DNA from: Bacillus sp. B15-48
GTDB taxonomy: Bacteria > Bacillota > Bacilli > Bacillales > Cytobacillaceae
Assembly (NCBI RefSeq): GCF_016879755.1
Contig: NZ_WOFU01000003.1
Span: forward strand, 372,001-436,000
Direction: 5' to 3'
DNA: 64,000 bases
Shown here piece after piece: positions 8,630 through 18,112 of the stretch; position 1 is the stretch's first letter; the number at the start of each line of letters is the position of its first letter. Below the pieces are notes generated by a model. That model was not told the DNA's origin, ran no database searches, and saw only the letters and a program-made list of their open reading frames with translations. The position numbers and the translations under genes are program-made.

Positions 8630-9971
8630 CCTTTAAATGATAATTCTCAATTTTACGATACAGATTCCGGACACTGATTCCTAATATTTCAGCGGCTTTT
8701 GTTTTATTCCAATTCGTTTGTTTTAACACTTTTTCAATATGTGCTTTCTCAAGCTCCTCTAAGGAACAAGTTGTACTTTGAGCTGGTTCCTGATTCGGTA
8801 TATGGACTTCTTTATCTGTATGTGGTAACAAAAGGTCTTCCTTGTGGATAACGTCTCCTTTTGATAGGAGAATGCACCGTTCAATAATATGACTCAACTC
8901 GCGGATGTTCCCCGGAAAAGAATAGTTATTAAGCGTTTGAAGTGCATCAGCGGAAAGAGTCTTTCCCGTAGCTTTCGATTTTTCAATAAAGAAGCGAATT
9001 AAAGCAGGAAGGTCTTCTTTCCTTTCCCTAAGTGGTGGAACCGTGAGTTTAACGACATTTAAGCGATAATAAAGGTCCTCGCGAAAACGCCCTTCAGCGA
9101 CCTCCTTTTCCATATCGCGATTCGTCGCAGTAACGATACGAACAGAAATATGCTTTTCGCGTAAATCGCCGATGCGACGAAATTCACCAGTTTCAAGAAA
9201 TCGCAGCAATTTCACTTGAAGCGAAAGTGGCATCTCTCCAAGTTCATCAAGAAATAACGTTCCGCCTTTGGCTGCCTCAACAAGGCCCTTTTTATCCTGA
9301 ATGGCTCCTGTAAAGGAACCGCGAACATGTCCAAATATTTCACTTTCCAATAATTGTTCAGGTAGGGCACCTGAATTAATCGGAACAAATGGCTCTTCCT
9401 TGCGACAACTCCAAAAATGCAGCGCTTTGGCAATCAACTCTTTCCCTGTTCCACTCTCCCCTTCGATTAAAACAGGAACATTACTGTCAGCAATTTTTTT
9501 CGTCATCCAGAGCAATTCCTTAAGCTTCTCACTCTCACCGATGATGTCAAATTCATTTTGACGCGCGATGATTTTTTTCATGCTATCGTTTTTTTCTTTT
9601 AATATTTTATTCTCGAAAGCTTTATTAATCGTAAGCTCCAGTTCAGATAAATTATAAGGTTTGGTAATATAGTCAAACGCCCCCACTTTCATCGCTTCTA
9701 TCGCCGTATCAATGGTTCCATGTCCCGTTAGAATTAGAATCTCAGCATCTGGCTGCAGTTTTTTCGTCTCTTTTAATAACGTAATTCCATCCATTTTTGG
9801 AAGGCGAATATCATAAATCGCAACGTCATAATCTACGGTTTTCACCAATTCAAGCGCTTCTTCTGCTGTACCTGCACTATCAACATCATAGCCCTTACGC
9901 TTAAGACGCCTAACAAGTAGTTCAAGTAAATCTTTCTCATCATCCACGATTAAGAGCTTTGTTGCCCCCAT
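8625..9971 (-). CDS. NtrC-family sigma-54-dependent response regulator
   Basis: 448 residues in three domains. The receiver (about 1-120) has phosphoacceptor D54 in YDIRLP. The AAA+ sigma-54 activator domain (about 140-370) has Walker A GESGTGKE (171-178), a GSFTGA loop (218-223) and Walker B LFLDELGE. A Fis-type helix-turn-helix lies at the C-terminus. The loop reads GSFTGA instead of the usual GAFTGA. The gene overlaps the kinase gene by about 22 bp. It most likely activates the divergent-side sigma-54 promoter at 8281-8296 and so the reductase operon; this is inferred from proximity and promoter type. Confidence 0.92.
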   Translation of the reverse strand: MGATKLLIVDDEKDLLELLVRRLKRKGYDVDSAGTAEEALELVKTVDYDVAIYDIRLPKMDGITLLKETKKLQPDAEILILTGHGTIDTAIEAMKVGAFDYITKPYNLSELELTINKAFENKILKEKNDSMKKIIARQNEFDIIGESEKLKELLWMTKKIADSNVPVLIEGESGTGKELIAKALHFWSCRKEEPFVPINSGALPEQLLESEIFGHVRGSFTGAIQDKKGLVEAAKGGTLFLDELGEMPLSLQVKLLRFLETGEFRRIGDLREKHISVRIVTATNRDMEKEVAEGRFREDLYYRLNVVKLTVPPLRERKEDLPALIRFFIEKSKATGKTLSADALQTLNNYSFPGNIRELSHIIERCILLSKGDVIHKEDLLLPHTDKEVHIPNQEPAQSTTCSLEELEKAHIEKVLKQTNWNKTKAAEILGISVRNLYRKIENYHLKE

Positions 9972-11836
9972 CTTTTCTCCTCCTTAATTTGAATTTGTAT
10001 CGTCACACTTGTTCCCTCTCCAAGTTGGCTTTCAATCTCCATACTGCCTCCGAATTGCTCAATAATTCCATAACAAACAGACAGTCCCAAACCAGTTCCT
10101 TTACCTACCGGTTTTGTTGTATAAAATGGATCTAGTATTTTTGGAAGGATTTCTTTTGGAATGCCAGAGCCCGTGTCTTTCACAATAAATGTTAAGAGGC
10201 CCCTATCAGCTGTGGCCGTAATGGTTAAAGTGTCGCCTGCATCCATGGCATCAATGGCATTATTAATGAGATTAACGAATACCTGCATTAGTTTTAAACT
10301 ATCTCCTGCTAGTGCTGGCAACTCCGAATCAATCTTTAGGTTGAGTTGAATCCCTTTACTATTTAAAGTATGGTCCACTAGACTAATACTATTTTGAATC
10401 GTCTCGTTTAAGTTGATATGATCTACTGTCCAAATGGATTTCCGTGAGAAATTTAATAAATTCGTTGTGATCTTTTTGCACCTCTCTGTATTCGCAACAA
10501 TCTTCTCTAAGTAGTTCCTTACTTCTTCCTCATCTAAATCCTGATCATTCATTTGAAAGCGATCATACAAATCTTCGGCGTATACATTAATCGTTGTTAA
10601 CGGATTATTTACTTCATGGGCAAAACTTGATGCCATCATCCCTAAAGCAGATAACTTATCCGTTTGAATTATTTTTTCTTCCATTTCCTTTTGTTCGGTT
10701 ATGTCATCAATCATAAGAAGAAATTCCCCTTCTCCTGCAATCGAATGAGTTAGCGGAAACACACGATGCTGGAAAATCCGTTCTTCTCCATTTTCATCGC
10801 GTAATGTCGTAATCTTATTGGCATAGCCTTCCTTTAAGTTAGGACATGTAATCGGACAATCTTGACAAGGAGAATAATGTCGACCAATAAATTGATAACA
10901 TGGCAGCTGGATTTCCTCTTGCTGCACCCATTTTTTTAAAGTTGGATTCATCCATGTAACCATATATTGACTCGTTACAAGGGCAAGACCTGATCCTATC
11001 CCTTCGACGACTACTTTTAATCGCTCTTTCTCTATTTCAAGCAAACGAGACTTTTGCTGTAATTGCTCCGTCATCTGATTAAAAGAATCTGCCAGTTTCC
11101 CCATCTCATCCTTCCGATTCAATTTAATCGGTTCTATCTTTGCACCCAATATAAATTTTTTGATGGTAGCATCTAGCATGATAATAGGTTTTGTGAAATA
11201 GAGGCCAGCATAGATACTAATGAAACTAATAATCAATGTAGTTACTACTACAGCCATAATTCCAGTTTGAAACATTTTATTGACTGGTGCATAAGCGGTT
11301 TGTCTAGGCTGTTCCATGACCAATGTCCAATTTAAATCCTTCATCTTCGTTTTTACCTGAAGCACGCCTTCCACGCTAACGGTTGAATCTTTTTGCCACA
11401 GCTTACTATAATCCTGGTGAGCGATCACTCGATCATTTTGGTCAATAAGATAAAGATACGCGGAGTCGTCCTGTCTTAAAGACGAGATCTTTCCAACGAT
11501 TTTCTGTAATTGTATTACGACCCCGACCCCTAGTCTCGTATCACCCGTTTGATACGGAATCGCTAGCTTCATAATCGGCTGTCCGAATAAATTAAACTCT
11601 ACATCCCCATAGATTTGGTCTGCTGTTTGAAATTCATACCACATATCATCGGTAAACCATGCTTCTTGATGATCTGGAAGATTTAAGCGGATCCGCGAAA
11701 TACGTTTCTTGACCAAACCTTGATTATCGGTGACCACTACTTCTTCGATAAAATTATTCTGCAGCAATAATCCATAAAATCCTTTATCCTCCTCTAGGAA
11801 GTTCCCTAATGCAGTCAACATTTGAATTTGCTGCAA
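9950..11836 (-). CDS. Sensor histidine kinase, main part (frameshifted from its N-terminus)
   Basis: 628 codons from a TTG. The order is the remainder of an extracytoplasmic dCache-like sensor, a membrane helix (about 190-213), HAMP (about 215-265), a PAS domain with cysteines at about 313, 324, 327 and 331, HisKA with H407 in SFAHEVNNPLT, and a complete HATPase_c. The missing start of the sensor domain lies in another frame at 11815-12051; restoring one T in the run at about 11834 would join the two as LIKLLQQIQM. This is either a true mutation, a sequencing error or, less likely, recoding. It belongs to an overlapping operon with the binding protein and the response regulator. Confidence 0.85.
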   Translation of the reverse strand: MQQIQMLTALGNFLEEDKGFYGLLLQNNFIEEVVVTDNQGLVKKRISRIRLNLPDHQEAWFTDDMWYEFQTADQIYGDVEFNLFGQPIMKLAIPYQTGDTRLGVGVVIQLQKIVGKISSLRQDDSAYLYLIDQNDRVIAHQDYSKLWQKDSTVSVEGVLQVKTKMKDLNWTLVMEQPRQTAYAPVNKMFQTGIMAVVVTTLIISFISIYAGLYFTKPIIMLDATIKKFILGAKIEPIKLNRKDEMGKLADSFNQMTEQLQQKSRLLEIEKERLKVVVEGIGSGLALVTSQYMVTWMNPTLKKWVQQEEIQLPCYQFIGRHYSPCQDCPITCPNLKEGYANKITTLRDENGEERIFQHRVFPLTHSIAGEGEFLLMIDDITEQKEMEEKIIQTDKLSALGMMASSFAHEVNNPLTTINVYAEDLYDRFQMNDQDLDEEEVRNYLEKIVANTERCKKITTNLLNFSRKSIWTVDHINLNETIQNSISLVDHTLNSKGIQLNLKIDSELPALAGDSLKLMQVFVNLINNAIDAMDAGDTLTITATADRGLLTFIVKDTGSGIPKEILPKILDPFYTTKPVGKGTGLGLSVCYGIIEQFGGSMEIESQLGEGTSVTIQIQIKEEKRWGQQSS

Positions 11837-12051
11837 AGTTTGATTAATTCTAATTGAATTTCATTCGATAGATTCTTTGTCATCAGCTGCTGTTTTTCAA
11901 TAATTCTATTCTCTAAGTCTGCTTTGCTTTGTGTATAATAATAGAAACTCATCAATAAAAGGGGAATTGTTGACATGACAACTCCAAAGATAAGAACCTT
12001 GCTTCTTATCGATTGGCGGTTGATCCACTTATTGAAAAATAAATTTCTCAT
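11815..12051 (-). pseudogene. N-terminal fragment of the same histidine kinase
   Basis: 78 codons hold the cytoplasmic start, the first membrane helix (about 18-38) and the first helix of the extracytoplasmic sensor domain. The frame then ends 21 bp inside the downstream kinase frame. Its ATG overlaps the stop of the upstream binding-protein gene (ATGA), as expected for the authentic start of the kinase. Together the two frames would encode a protein of about 700 residues. Confidence 0.8.
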
Positions 12052-13052
12052 CGCTCCTCCCCTTCTGCCGCTTCTTCGATAAATTCCGCTATAGATAACA
12101 AGTCTTGATTAATCACGCTGTTATACCGCTCTACTACTTGCTTATTTACAATAAACCTTAATCTATCTGGTAGCTCTACAGGGAGCTCGCTAGGTGAGTT
12201 CCCTTGAATGATTGAACTGACAAATCTCGCCGCTTGATATCCCTGGTCAAAAAAACTAGTCCCATAGCTTGCAGCATAACCGCTTTTTACTTCATTCTCA
12301 TATAGTCCCATTACTGGCAGCCTATATTGATTGGAGAACTGAACAATTTCCTCTGTTAATGATTCAATATAATAACTAGGTAAGATAAATAAGGCATCAT
12401 GCGTTTTTATTTGTTTCTCGATCAATTCTCGGTAAGCAGGGTTGGTGGCATCAACCGGAATTACCTCAATATGTAATTGCTGAGCTGCTTTTAACGATAG
12501 CTCTAAGCTGCGTTTGCTAGCTTCCACACTTTGGTCATAAACAGCAAAGACTCTCTCTAAGTTTGGAATAAGGGCCTGAAACAACTCCAATCTTTTTCCT
12601 GAGAGGGAAGTATGAAAATTATTAATTCCGGTGAAATAATTTCCTGGTGAGCGATGATCAGCAATAATTCCTATTTCCTGAGGGTCAGCGATCCCAGCAA
12701 ACACGACTGGGAGTTCTAAATTCACTTCCGCCAATTTTTTCTGCAATTGAATGGTTTCAATCCCACCTAATGTGACGATTAAATCGACTTCTTCGCTTAG
12801 AATTTCGTCTATATGATTGTTTAAGACATCAATATCATCGACGGCGTCCTTTACAATAAACGTAAAATCCTCATCTTTATACCCTAACTCTGCTAAACCT
12901 TCTTGTAAGCCTAGATACTTTTCTTGGCGACTTTCTCCTGCGCTCAAAACACCAATTTTATAAGTAGCGTTCTTTTCAATACTAATTAAGTTAATAATGA
13001 CAATCGAGACTGTAATAATGGTTAAAAAGAACAAATACCACTTAGTTTTCAT
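12048..13052 (-). CDS. Membrane-anchored ABC-type substrate-binding protein, sensor-associated
   Basis: 334 residues: an N-terminal membrane helix (about 6-24) with no lipobox Cys, then a two-lobed periplasmic-binding fold of the ABC_sub_bind (TrpX-like, COG2984) kind, with KIGVLSAGES, DLIVTLGG and PVVFAGIADP. No permease or ATPase gene is nearby. Instead the stop codon overlaps the histidine kinase start, so it probably works as an extracytoplasmic ligand sensor that touches the kinase, forming a three-component system. The ligand could be the electron acceptor of the reductase; that is inference. Confidence 0.82.
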   Translation of the reverse strand: MKTKWYLFFLTIITVSIVIINLISIEKNATYKIGVLSAGESRQEKYLGLQEGLAELGYKDEDFTFIVKDAVDDIDVLNNHIDEILSEEVDLIVTLGGIETIQLQKKLAEVNLELPVVFAGIADPQEIGIIADHRSPGNYFTGINNFHTSLSGKRLELFQALIPNLERVFAVYDQSVEASKRSLELSLKAAQQLHIEVIPVDATNPAYRELIEKQIKTHDALFILPSYYIESLTEEIVQFSNQYRLPVMGLYENEVKSGYAASYGTSFFDQGYQAARFVSSIIQGNSPSELPVELPDRLRFIVNKQVVERYNSVINQDLLSIAEFIEEAAEGEER

Positions 13053-13243
13053 CTCATACAGTCCTCCCTATTTTTAAGGTTCCACTTCAACTATAACCTA
13101 TAAAATTACGATACTTATCTTATAAAAAGGATATTTTTTGAACCTCTTCATCAGATTTCCCTTATAGAGGGCCCTAATTCACTTGTAGCCTTTCATGAGT
13201 ATAAAAAATAGTCCGGAAAGTAGGTCTTCAGTAATTTTAGAAA

Positions 13244-13582
13244 TTACTGGACATTCCCAAACTCTAGTCGTTCAACACTTGAGTATTTGGTAGTCCCCCA
13301 GTGAAGTAATGCGTTACTTCGGCGGGGGACTGACCCAATGGCCTCAAAAGACAGATCCTCTATATCACTTCGCTCAATAATCAATTTGGGGTTGACTTCA
13401 AAACGGATATCCTGTTTTAGAGAAAGGTCATAAATAGTTTCAGATTTGCTTTGAACGGCTGACCAAATCGTGTCAAAATTCAATGTGTTCGAATTGACCA
13501 GTTTCGTTCCCTGTATTCGAGGGATTATAATTATAGGAACTGTTATATCCATATCCTCCCTTATACGTTGGTGTAATTTCAT
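13244..13582 (-). pseudogene. Fragment of an LCAT-like acyltransferase/lipase (alpha/beta hydrolase)
   Basis: The first ~70 residues (VPIIIIPRIQGTKLVN..FDTIWS..ETIYDL) resemble the N-terminus of bacterial lecithin:cholesterol acyltransferase-like proteins, which normally begin with a VP-G-GS-L motif. Here that motif is altered to PRIQGTKL, no catalytic Ser is present, and the frame runs into a palindromic repeat at about 13292. It is therefore probably a truncated remnant. Family recognition is from memory of the pattern and is moderate. Confidence 0.5.
13292..13331. repeat. Palindromic element in the acyltransferase remnant
   Basis: AGTCCCCC pairs with GGGGGACT, and inside it GAAGTAA pairs with TTACTTC around a TGCG loop. 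The GGGACTGACC edge also occurs at about 44722, suggesting a dispersed repeat. Confidence 0.6.
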
Positions 13583-13731
13583 TTAAAATATATACCAAAT
13601 TATCCCAGTAAACATAGTATGTAACTTTTTCTCCCATTTACTAAAATTTAGTTTAAGTTATGGATAAAAACATCAAATAAACGAATAATAGTTTTTGGAA
13701 TTTAAAATGTGAAAAGTAGGAGGATTTGTTA

Positions 13732-14226
13732 ATGAAAAAAAGAAAGTTGGCAGTAATTTTGTTCATGTTGATGATGGTCATGTCATTTTCGAGTGGAGTT
13801 TTTGCAGCAGAAAATCCAGGGGCAAAAAAGGATATCGTCGATACAGCGATAGCATCTGGAGACTTTACTGTATTAGCAGCTGCCCTTGAAAAAGCTGGAT
13901 TGGTCGAAACGCTGAAAGGTGAAGGACCCTTTACTGTATTCGCTCCAACAGATAAGGCGTTTAAAGAATTATTGAAGGATTTAAATATCACAACGGAACA
14001 ATTATTAGCTAGAAGAGACCTGAAGGATATTCTTCTTCACCATGTTGTGCCTGGCAAGGTAATGTCAGCCGACCTGAAAGAGGGAATGAAGGCAACAACG
14101 TTAGCTAAAAAGGATGTCACCATTTCACTTAATCCAATTAAAGTGAACAATGCAACTGTCGTTAAACCAGACATCGAAGCAACAAACGGTGTCATCCATG
14201 TTATTGATACAGTTTTATTGCCATAA
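13732..14226 (+). CDS. Secreted fasciclin (FAS1)-domain protein
   Basis: 164 residues: a Sec signal peptide (MKKRK plus hydrophobic core, likely cut after VFAA), then one complete FAS1 domain with the hallmark blocks [11 protein letters not shown] and LLHHVVPGK and the closing [15 protein letters not shown]1 domains mediate adhesion in secreted or surface proteins. The ATG at 13732 has AGGAGG at 8 nt; the in-frame TTG upstream overlaps that site and is rejected. A REP pair follows the stop and may act as terminator. Confidence 0.9.
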   Translation: MKKRKLAVILFMLMMVMSFSSGVFAAENPGAKKDIVDTAIASGDFTVLAAALEKAGLVETLKGEGPFTVFAPTDKAFKELLKDLNITTEQLLARRDLKDILLHHVVPGKVMSADLKEGMKATTLAKKDVTISLNPIKVNNATVVKPDIEATNGVIHVIDTVLLP

Positions 14227-14266
14227 ATAATCTTACGAGAGGTAGTTAAGGAACTGATTAGAAAAG

Positions 14267-14354
14267 GGAAGCATGGGGACGTACCCTTAGCTTCCTCTAA
14301 TGTCATAATTTCTATAGATTCAAAAAGAAGCACAGGGTACGCCCCTATGCTTCC
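14267..14354. repeat. REP pair b (subtype B)
   Basis: Two inverted hairpin units with the short subtype B spacer, lying between the convergent fasciclin and acetate-transporter genes. Confidence 0.85.
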
Positions 14355-14364
14355 AATAGACTAA

Positions 14365-14997
14365 CTAACTAACTATTTTTTTTGATTTAAGGTCATTTAC
14401 TTGACGCTCTTTAACTTTAATTTCACCAATTGGTAAAATGGTTTTTCCATATACTTCATTTAGCACTTGTGCCATAGCCGCATAGATAGCTGTAAAACCA
14501 CAAAGAATCCCTTCATATCCAGCAATCGTTAAAATCAAGCTAGAGCCTGTGAAATTTCCAATTGCCAATAAGAAAAATAGAATCGTAAGTGTTCCAAAAA
14601 CAACTTGAAGGGCTTTGTTAATACGCAAAGTTCCAATAAACATGAATAACGTGAAAAGTCCCCACATAAACAGATAAGCGGCCATTGATAAAGAACCGGC
14701 TGCTTCACCATAACCCATTAATGGAATCATGTTTAATGCTACCAATGATAACCAGAAAAAACCATAGGACGTAAAGGCTGTTGTTCCAAATGTATTGTTT
14801 TTCTTAAATTCCATGATGCCCGCAATAACTTGTGCTAATCCACCATAAAATATTCCCATTCCTAAAATCATTGCATCCAATTCAAAAAAACCTGCATTAT
14901 GAATGTTCAGCAAGATGGTTGTCATCCCAAATCCCATTAAACCTAGTGGAGCAGGGTTTGCTGTTATTTCTTTGATGTTTGTAACTGTCTTGTCCAA
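14365..14997 (-). CDS. Acetate uptake transporter (SatP/YaaH, GPR1/FUN34 family)
   Basis: About 210 residues with six predicted membrane helices and the family signature [14 protein letters not shown] near the N-terminus. Members form hexameric channels or symporters for acetate and succinate. The start is probably the TTG at 14997, 6 nt after GGAGTG; a GTG at 15006 would overlap that site. It is monocistronic, with a REP pair on each side (14267-14354 and 15131-15236). Confidence 0.88.
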   Translation of the reverse strand: MDKTVTNIKEITANPAPLGLMGFGMTTILLNIHNAGFFELDAMILGMGIFYGGLAQVIAGIMEFKKNNTFGTTAFTSYGFFWLSLVALNMIPLMGYGEAAGSLSMAAYLFMWGLFTLFMFIGTLRINKALQVVFGTLTILFFLLAIGNFTGSSLILTIAGYEGILCGFTAIYAAMAQVLNEVYGKTILPIGEIKVKERQVNDLKSKKIVS

Positions 14998-15130
14998 TAT
15001 ATTCACTCCAAATTGATATACTTATGTTAACACACTAAGTTAGTATAGGACCGCGATACTGGCATGTCAACTGTCCCTTTTTTCAAATAATGCTGAAAGT
15101 TGCACGTTTTCTAATTGGGTTCCGTGCCTT

Positions 15131-15236
15131 GGAAGCATAGGGACGTACCTTATGCTTCCTTTTCTAAATAGACCATTAACTTTCCCCTTGAAATAGAAAT
15201 ATTCCAAAGAAGCGAAGGGTACGTCCCTATGCTTCC
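15131..15236. repeat. REP pair c (subtype A)
   Basis: A complete inverted pair with the 50-bp subtype A spacer, upstream of the acetate transporter gene. Confidence 0.88.
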
Positions 15237-15594
15237 CCCTTTGTTTGTTAAACGTAGCAATTTCTCCTAACGGGTTCGGTTTTCGAATACAAAAACTAAA
15301 TTAGCACATCAATTAGTAGTCCTATTCGCATCTGAATTAGACTGCTTCTTTTTTGTTGATATATATGGGATTTAATAAAATGAACGGTATATCCGCCCTG
15401 AATTTCGAACCCCTTTTTATCATGGTGACATAAGTTTTTGTCAGCATGAAAATTCGCATGCTAATGGTTATGCCAATTGGTGTGCTAAAAATAATATTTA
15501 ACTACCAGGGAGTGGGTGTTGATGTCTGAGAGGCGGATAAATGAAGCAGACATTCTTTCTTATCCTTAACTGAGTAACCAGTGATCGTTTTAAT

Positions 15595-15732
15595 AAGGGG
15601 AGGTTTTCCGGTTAAATGTAGAATAGAGCTCGATTCGGGGGATATAAGCGGAGATTTTCCGGTTAAGCAAAGCAAAATGGTCCATTTTCATGTTTTTTGA
15701 TTAAATAGGCGGAATCTCTCCGTCTATTTAAT
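15595..15732. repeat. Second intergenic palindromic repeat cluster
   Basis: Two copies of GGAGRTTTTCCGGTTAA (15599-15615 and 15650-15666) are followed by a 14-bp stem ATTAAATAGGCGGA / TCCGTCTATTTAAT (15700-15732) and then by CTATTTTT. The units share the theme 'gcggaga/tctccg' and differ from the GAAGC family. No gene was found between 15237 and 15945. Confidence 0.6.
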
Positions 15733-15945
15733 CTATTTTTCGTGCTTTTTCTTCATTAAGAGGAATTTGTCCGTTTATTTTTCAAACTATGCTGTACCCC
15801 TCTTCTAAGTTCGTGAGGATCCGCTCTTTAATGGGTGGGGTGGAGCGCAGATATCAAAATCTTAGTTTGTCATGTAGATGGATAAATTAATAGCTTATTT
15901 CCTGGCGATTCTTGGAGATTTGGAAATCACTTAACCTGGTGCATA

Positions 15946-15980
15946 AAAAATGCTTGGAGCAAATGTCTCCAAGCATTTTT
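15946..15980. terminator. Orphan bidirectional terminator
   Basis: The 14-bp stem AAAAATGCTTGGAG / CTCCAAGCATTTTT has a 7-nt loop. No gene ends next to it, so a small untranslated RNA or a lost gene may precede it. Confidence 0.7.
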
Positions 15981-16277
15981 CTTTACTGATTTACTTGCCA
16001 AATTGCTTTTAAATTCTAGTCCGAATTACTATACTAAAAGCAATGTTCATTCGTATGTTGTACTTCAAATCCGAACCCGTTAAATTTCTCCTCTACGTTT
16101 TTAAAAAAGCATTCAGTAATATCCCCAAAATCTAGAACTTACCTCTTTCAATATAAATGTACTAGTATTGCCTGCAAATAGAAACGATCATACTAGGTTT
16201 AATCGATATATAAGCGGGTATTTATAAGGTAAAGCTGGACATGATATTCTCCAAAAATCGAAGGAGGAACTTCGAAA

Positions 16278-16547
16278 ATGAAACAAGTCTTAAGAATAAG
16301 CTCAGTACTAGCAGCAGGCATTGGCACAACAGCTGCCATTTGGTTATCGAATAAACCGAACCGCATGAAAGCTAAAAATGTACTTAACAAATGGAAAAAG
16401 AAGGTTAATCCAGATGGATCAACAATAAAAGACAGATTTCCTATTGAAAAGGGAGGCAATCCCGAACCAGATAATATAGAAGATAACAACATGGTCAGTG
16501 AAGGTGGAATATATTCAGTAAAATTTTATAATGAGAAAATGCAATAA
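16278..16547 (+). CDS. Small hypothetical protein with one membrane segment
   Basis: 89 residues: a short hydrophobic N-terminal segment (about 6-24), then a basic stretch (KNVLNKWKKK) and an acidic, Asn-rich tail. The ATG follows AAGGAGGAACTTCGAAA. It resembles the small DUF3918/YtxH-like membrane proteins of Bacilli only in general layout; I do not recognise the family. Its stop codon lies inside a 16-bp tandem repeat and a terminator follows at 16615-16650. Confidence 0.65.
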   Translation: MKQVLRISSVLAAGIGTTAAIWLSNKPNRMKAKNVLNKWKKKVNPDGSTIKDRFPIEKGGNPEPDNIEDNNMVSEGGIYSVKFYNEKMQ

Positions 16548-16586
16548 GGAGAACATGCAATAAGGAGAACATGCAATAAGGAGAAA
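16539..16586 (+). repeat. Three tandem copies of a 16-bp unit over the stop codon
   Basis: The unit ATGCAATAAGGAGAAC is present three times in direct orientation, the third without its last base. The first copy supplies the last Met-Gln codons and the stop of the small gene, so each unit carries ATG-CAA-TAA plus a Shine-Dalgarno-like AAGGAG. Confidence 0.9.
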
Positions 16587-16614
16587 AGTTGAGAATGGAT
16601 GTTCACCCAATAAA

Positions 16615-16650
16615 CAAAACCGACTGTGTAATTTAGAACAGTCGGTTTTG
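16615..16650. terminator. Bidirectional terminator between convergent genes
   Basis: The 13-bp stem CAAAACCGACTGT / ACAGTCGGTTTTG serves both the small gene and the MscS gene that ends at 16668. Confidence 0.85.
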
Positions 16651-16667
16651 TTTCGGAGATTGATTAT

Positions 16668-17936
16668 TTAATAGCTACTTTCACCAACCAAGGCTTTGTT
16701 GCTCGATTCTTCTGCCATGGTTCTTAAATCAGCCCCAGATGGGTTCTGGAATACTCTAAGTCCAAACTCTGGTGCAACGGCAAATAGATGGTCAAAGATA
16801 TCAGATTGCACAGATTCATACACTGCCCACTGTACGGAATTTGTAAACACATAAATTTCCAGAGGCAACCCGTGTTCACTAGGTTCTAGCTGTCTAACCA
16901 TTAAGGTCATATTCTGATTGATTCCATCGTGATTTTTCAGGTAATTGCTGATATACGCCCTAAAAACACCGATATTGGTAAGGGCCCTGCCATTGACAGG
17001 ATTATTTCGATCTATTTGATTTTTGGCATTGTACTCAGTAATTTCCCTTTCCTTTTGAATAATGTAGTCTGAAAGGTACTGAACTTTTATAAATTTCTCA
17101 ATCATTTCCTCGGTGCAAAACGTGATACTGCTCGTATCTATATACAAAGAGCGCTTGATTCGTCGGCCGCCTGAGCTTTCCATCCCTCTCCAGTTTATAA
17201 ATGAATCGGAAATAAGGGCGTAGCTTGGGATCATCGTAATCGTTTTGTCAAAATTTTGAACCTGTACGGTATTTAAAGAAATATCAATCACGTCACCATC
17301 TGCTCCATATTTTGGCATTTCAATCCAGTCACCAACCCGAACCATATCATTGCCTGTCAACTGAATTCCTGCCACTAGTCCTAATAACGAATCCTTAAAT
17401 ACTAACATCAAAACGGCCGAGAGAGCACCAAGCCCACTTAATAGAATAAGAGGACTCTTACCTATTAGATTTGAAATCACTAAGATGATTCCTATAGTCA
17501 TGATGATAATGTTAACCACCTGAATATATCCTTTAATCGGCTTAACCTTGGATATTTCAAAGGTTTGATAAATATCATTCAGTGCATTTAGTAAACTTTG
17601 AATAAACACTAACCCTACAACGATGGTATAGGCAATGGCCAATTTCTCAATAATAGATTGATAGCTTGGAAAAGTTGAAGCTAATGAATAAATAATAATC
17701 GCAGGAACCATATGGGATAACTTTCGAAAAACTTTTCTTTCCAAAAGAATATTCCCCCACTCGACTTTGGCGTTTTTAACGATACGAGTGATGATCCTAA
17801 TCACGATTTTCTTTGAAATAAAATTTGCTACAATACAGATAAGCCCGATTAGCAGAATCTTGATAATAACCGAAAGATATTCTACTAAACTAGGATCTAG
17901 TTCCATATCCAGAAGTAGACTATTAATGAATTGCAT
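16668..17936 (-). CDS. Mechanosensitive channel, MscS family (YbdG-like)
   Basis: 422 residues: five membrane helices, the last being the Gly/Ala-rich pore helix (LLSGLGALSAVLMLVFKDSLLGLVAG), followed by the MscS beta domain (GDWIEMPKYGADGDVIDISLNTVQVQ) and a long C-terminal domain with the YbdG-type insert. It gates on membrane tension to release solutes upon hypo-osmotic shock. The ATG follows GGAGGAGAACAA. It is monocistronic, with a terminator downstream and a truncated REP upstream. Confidence 0.88.
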   Translation of the reverse strand: MQFINSLLLDMELDPSLVEYLSVIIKILLIGLICIVANFISKKIVIRIITRIVKNAKVEWGNILLERKVFRKLSHMVPAIIIYSLASTFPSYQSIIEKLAIAYTIVVGLVFIQSLLNALNDIYQTFEISKVKPIKGYIQVVNIIIMTIGIILVISNLIGKSPLILLSGLGALSAVLMLVFKDSLLGLVAGIQLTGNDMVRVGDWIEMPKYGADGDVIDISLNTVQVQNFDKTITMIPSYALISDSFINWRGMESSGGRRIKRSLYIDTSSITFCTEEMIEKFIKVQYLSDYIIQKEREITEYNAKNQIDRNNPVNGRALTNIGVFRAYISNYLKNHDGINQNMTLMVRQLEPSEHGLPLEIYVFTNSVQWAVYESVQSDIFDHLFAVAPEFGLRVFQNPSGADLRTMAEESSNKALVGESSY

Positions 17937-18046
17937 TTGTTCTCCTCCGTTTTATTTTGTATCATAAGCAACTTTACGGGTAAACGATATAAACTGTCAA
18001 TTCCTACTTTATCAATATTGAAAAAATGGGGCCTTAGCCCCCCGGG

Positions 18047-18112
18047 GGAAGCATGGGGACGTACCTTATGCTTCCTTTTCTAAATAGACCATTAACTTTC
18101 TCCTTGAAATAT
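18047..18112. repeat. REP d (left half only, truncated subtype A)
   Basis: The left hairpin and about 35 bp of the subtype A spacer are present; the right hairpin has been lost at about 18112. Confidence 0.8.

Noticed and set aside
15523-15570. A 15-codon frame starting MSERRINEAD after GGGAGTGGGTG
   Set aside because: Too short and isolated to support; not followed by a terminator.
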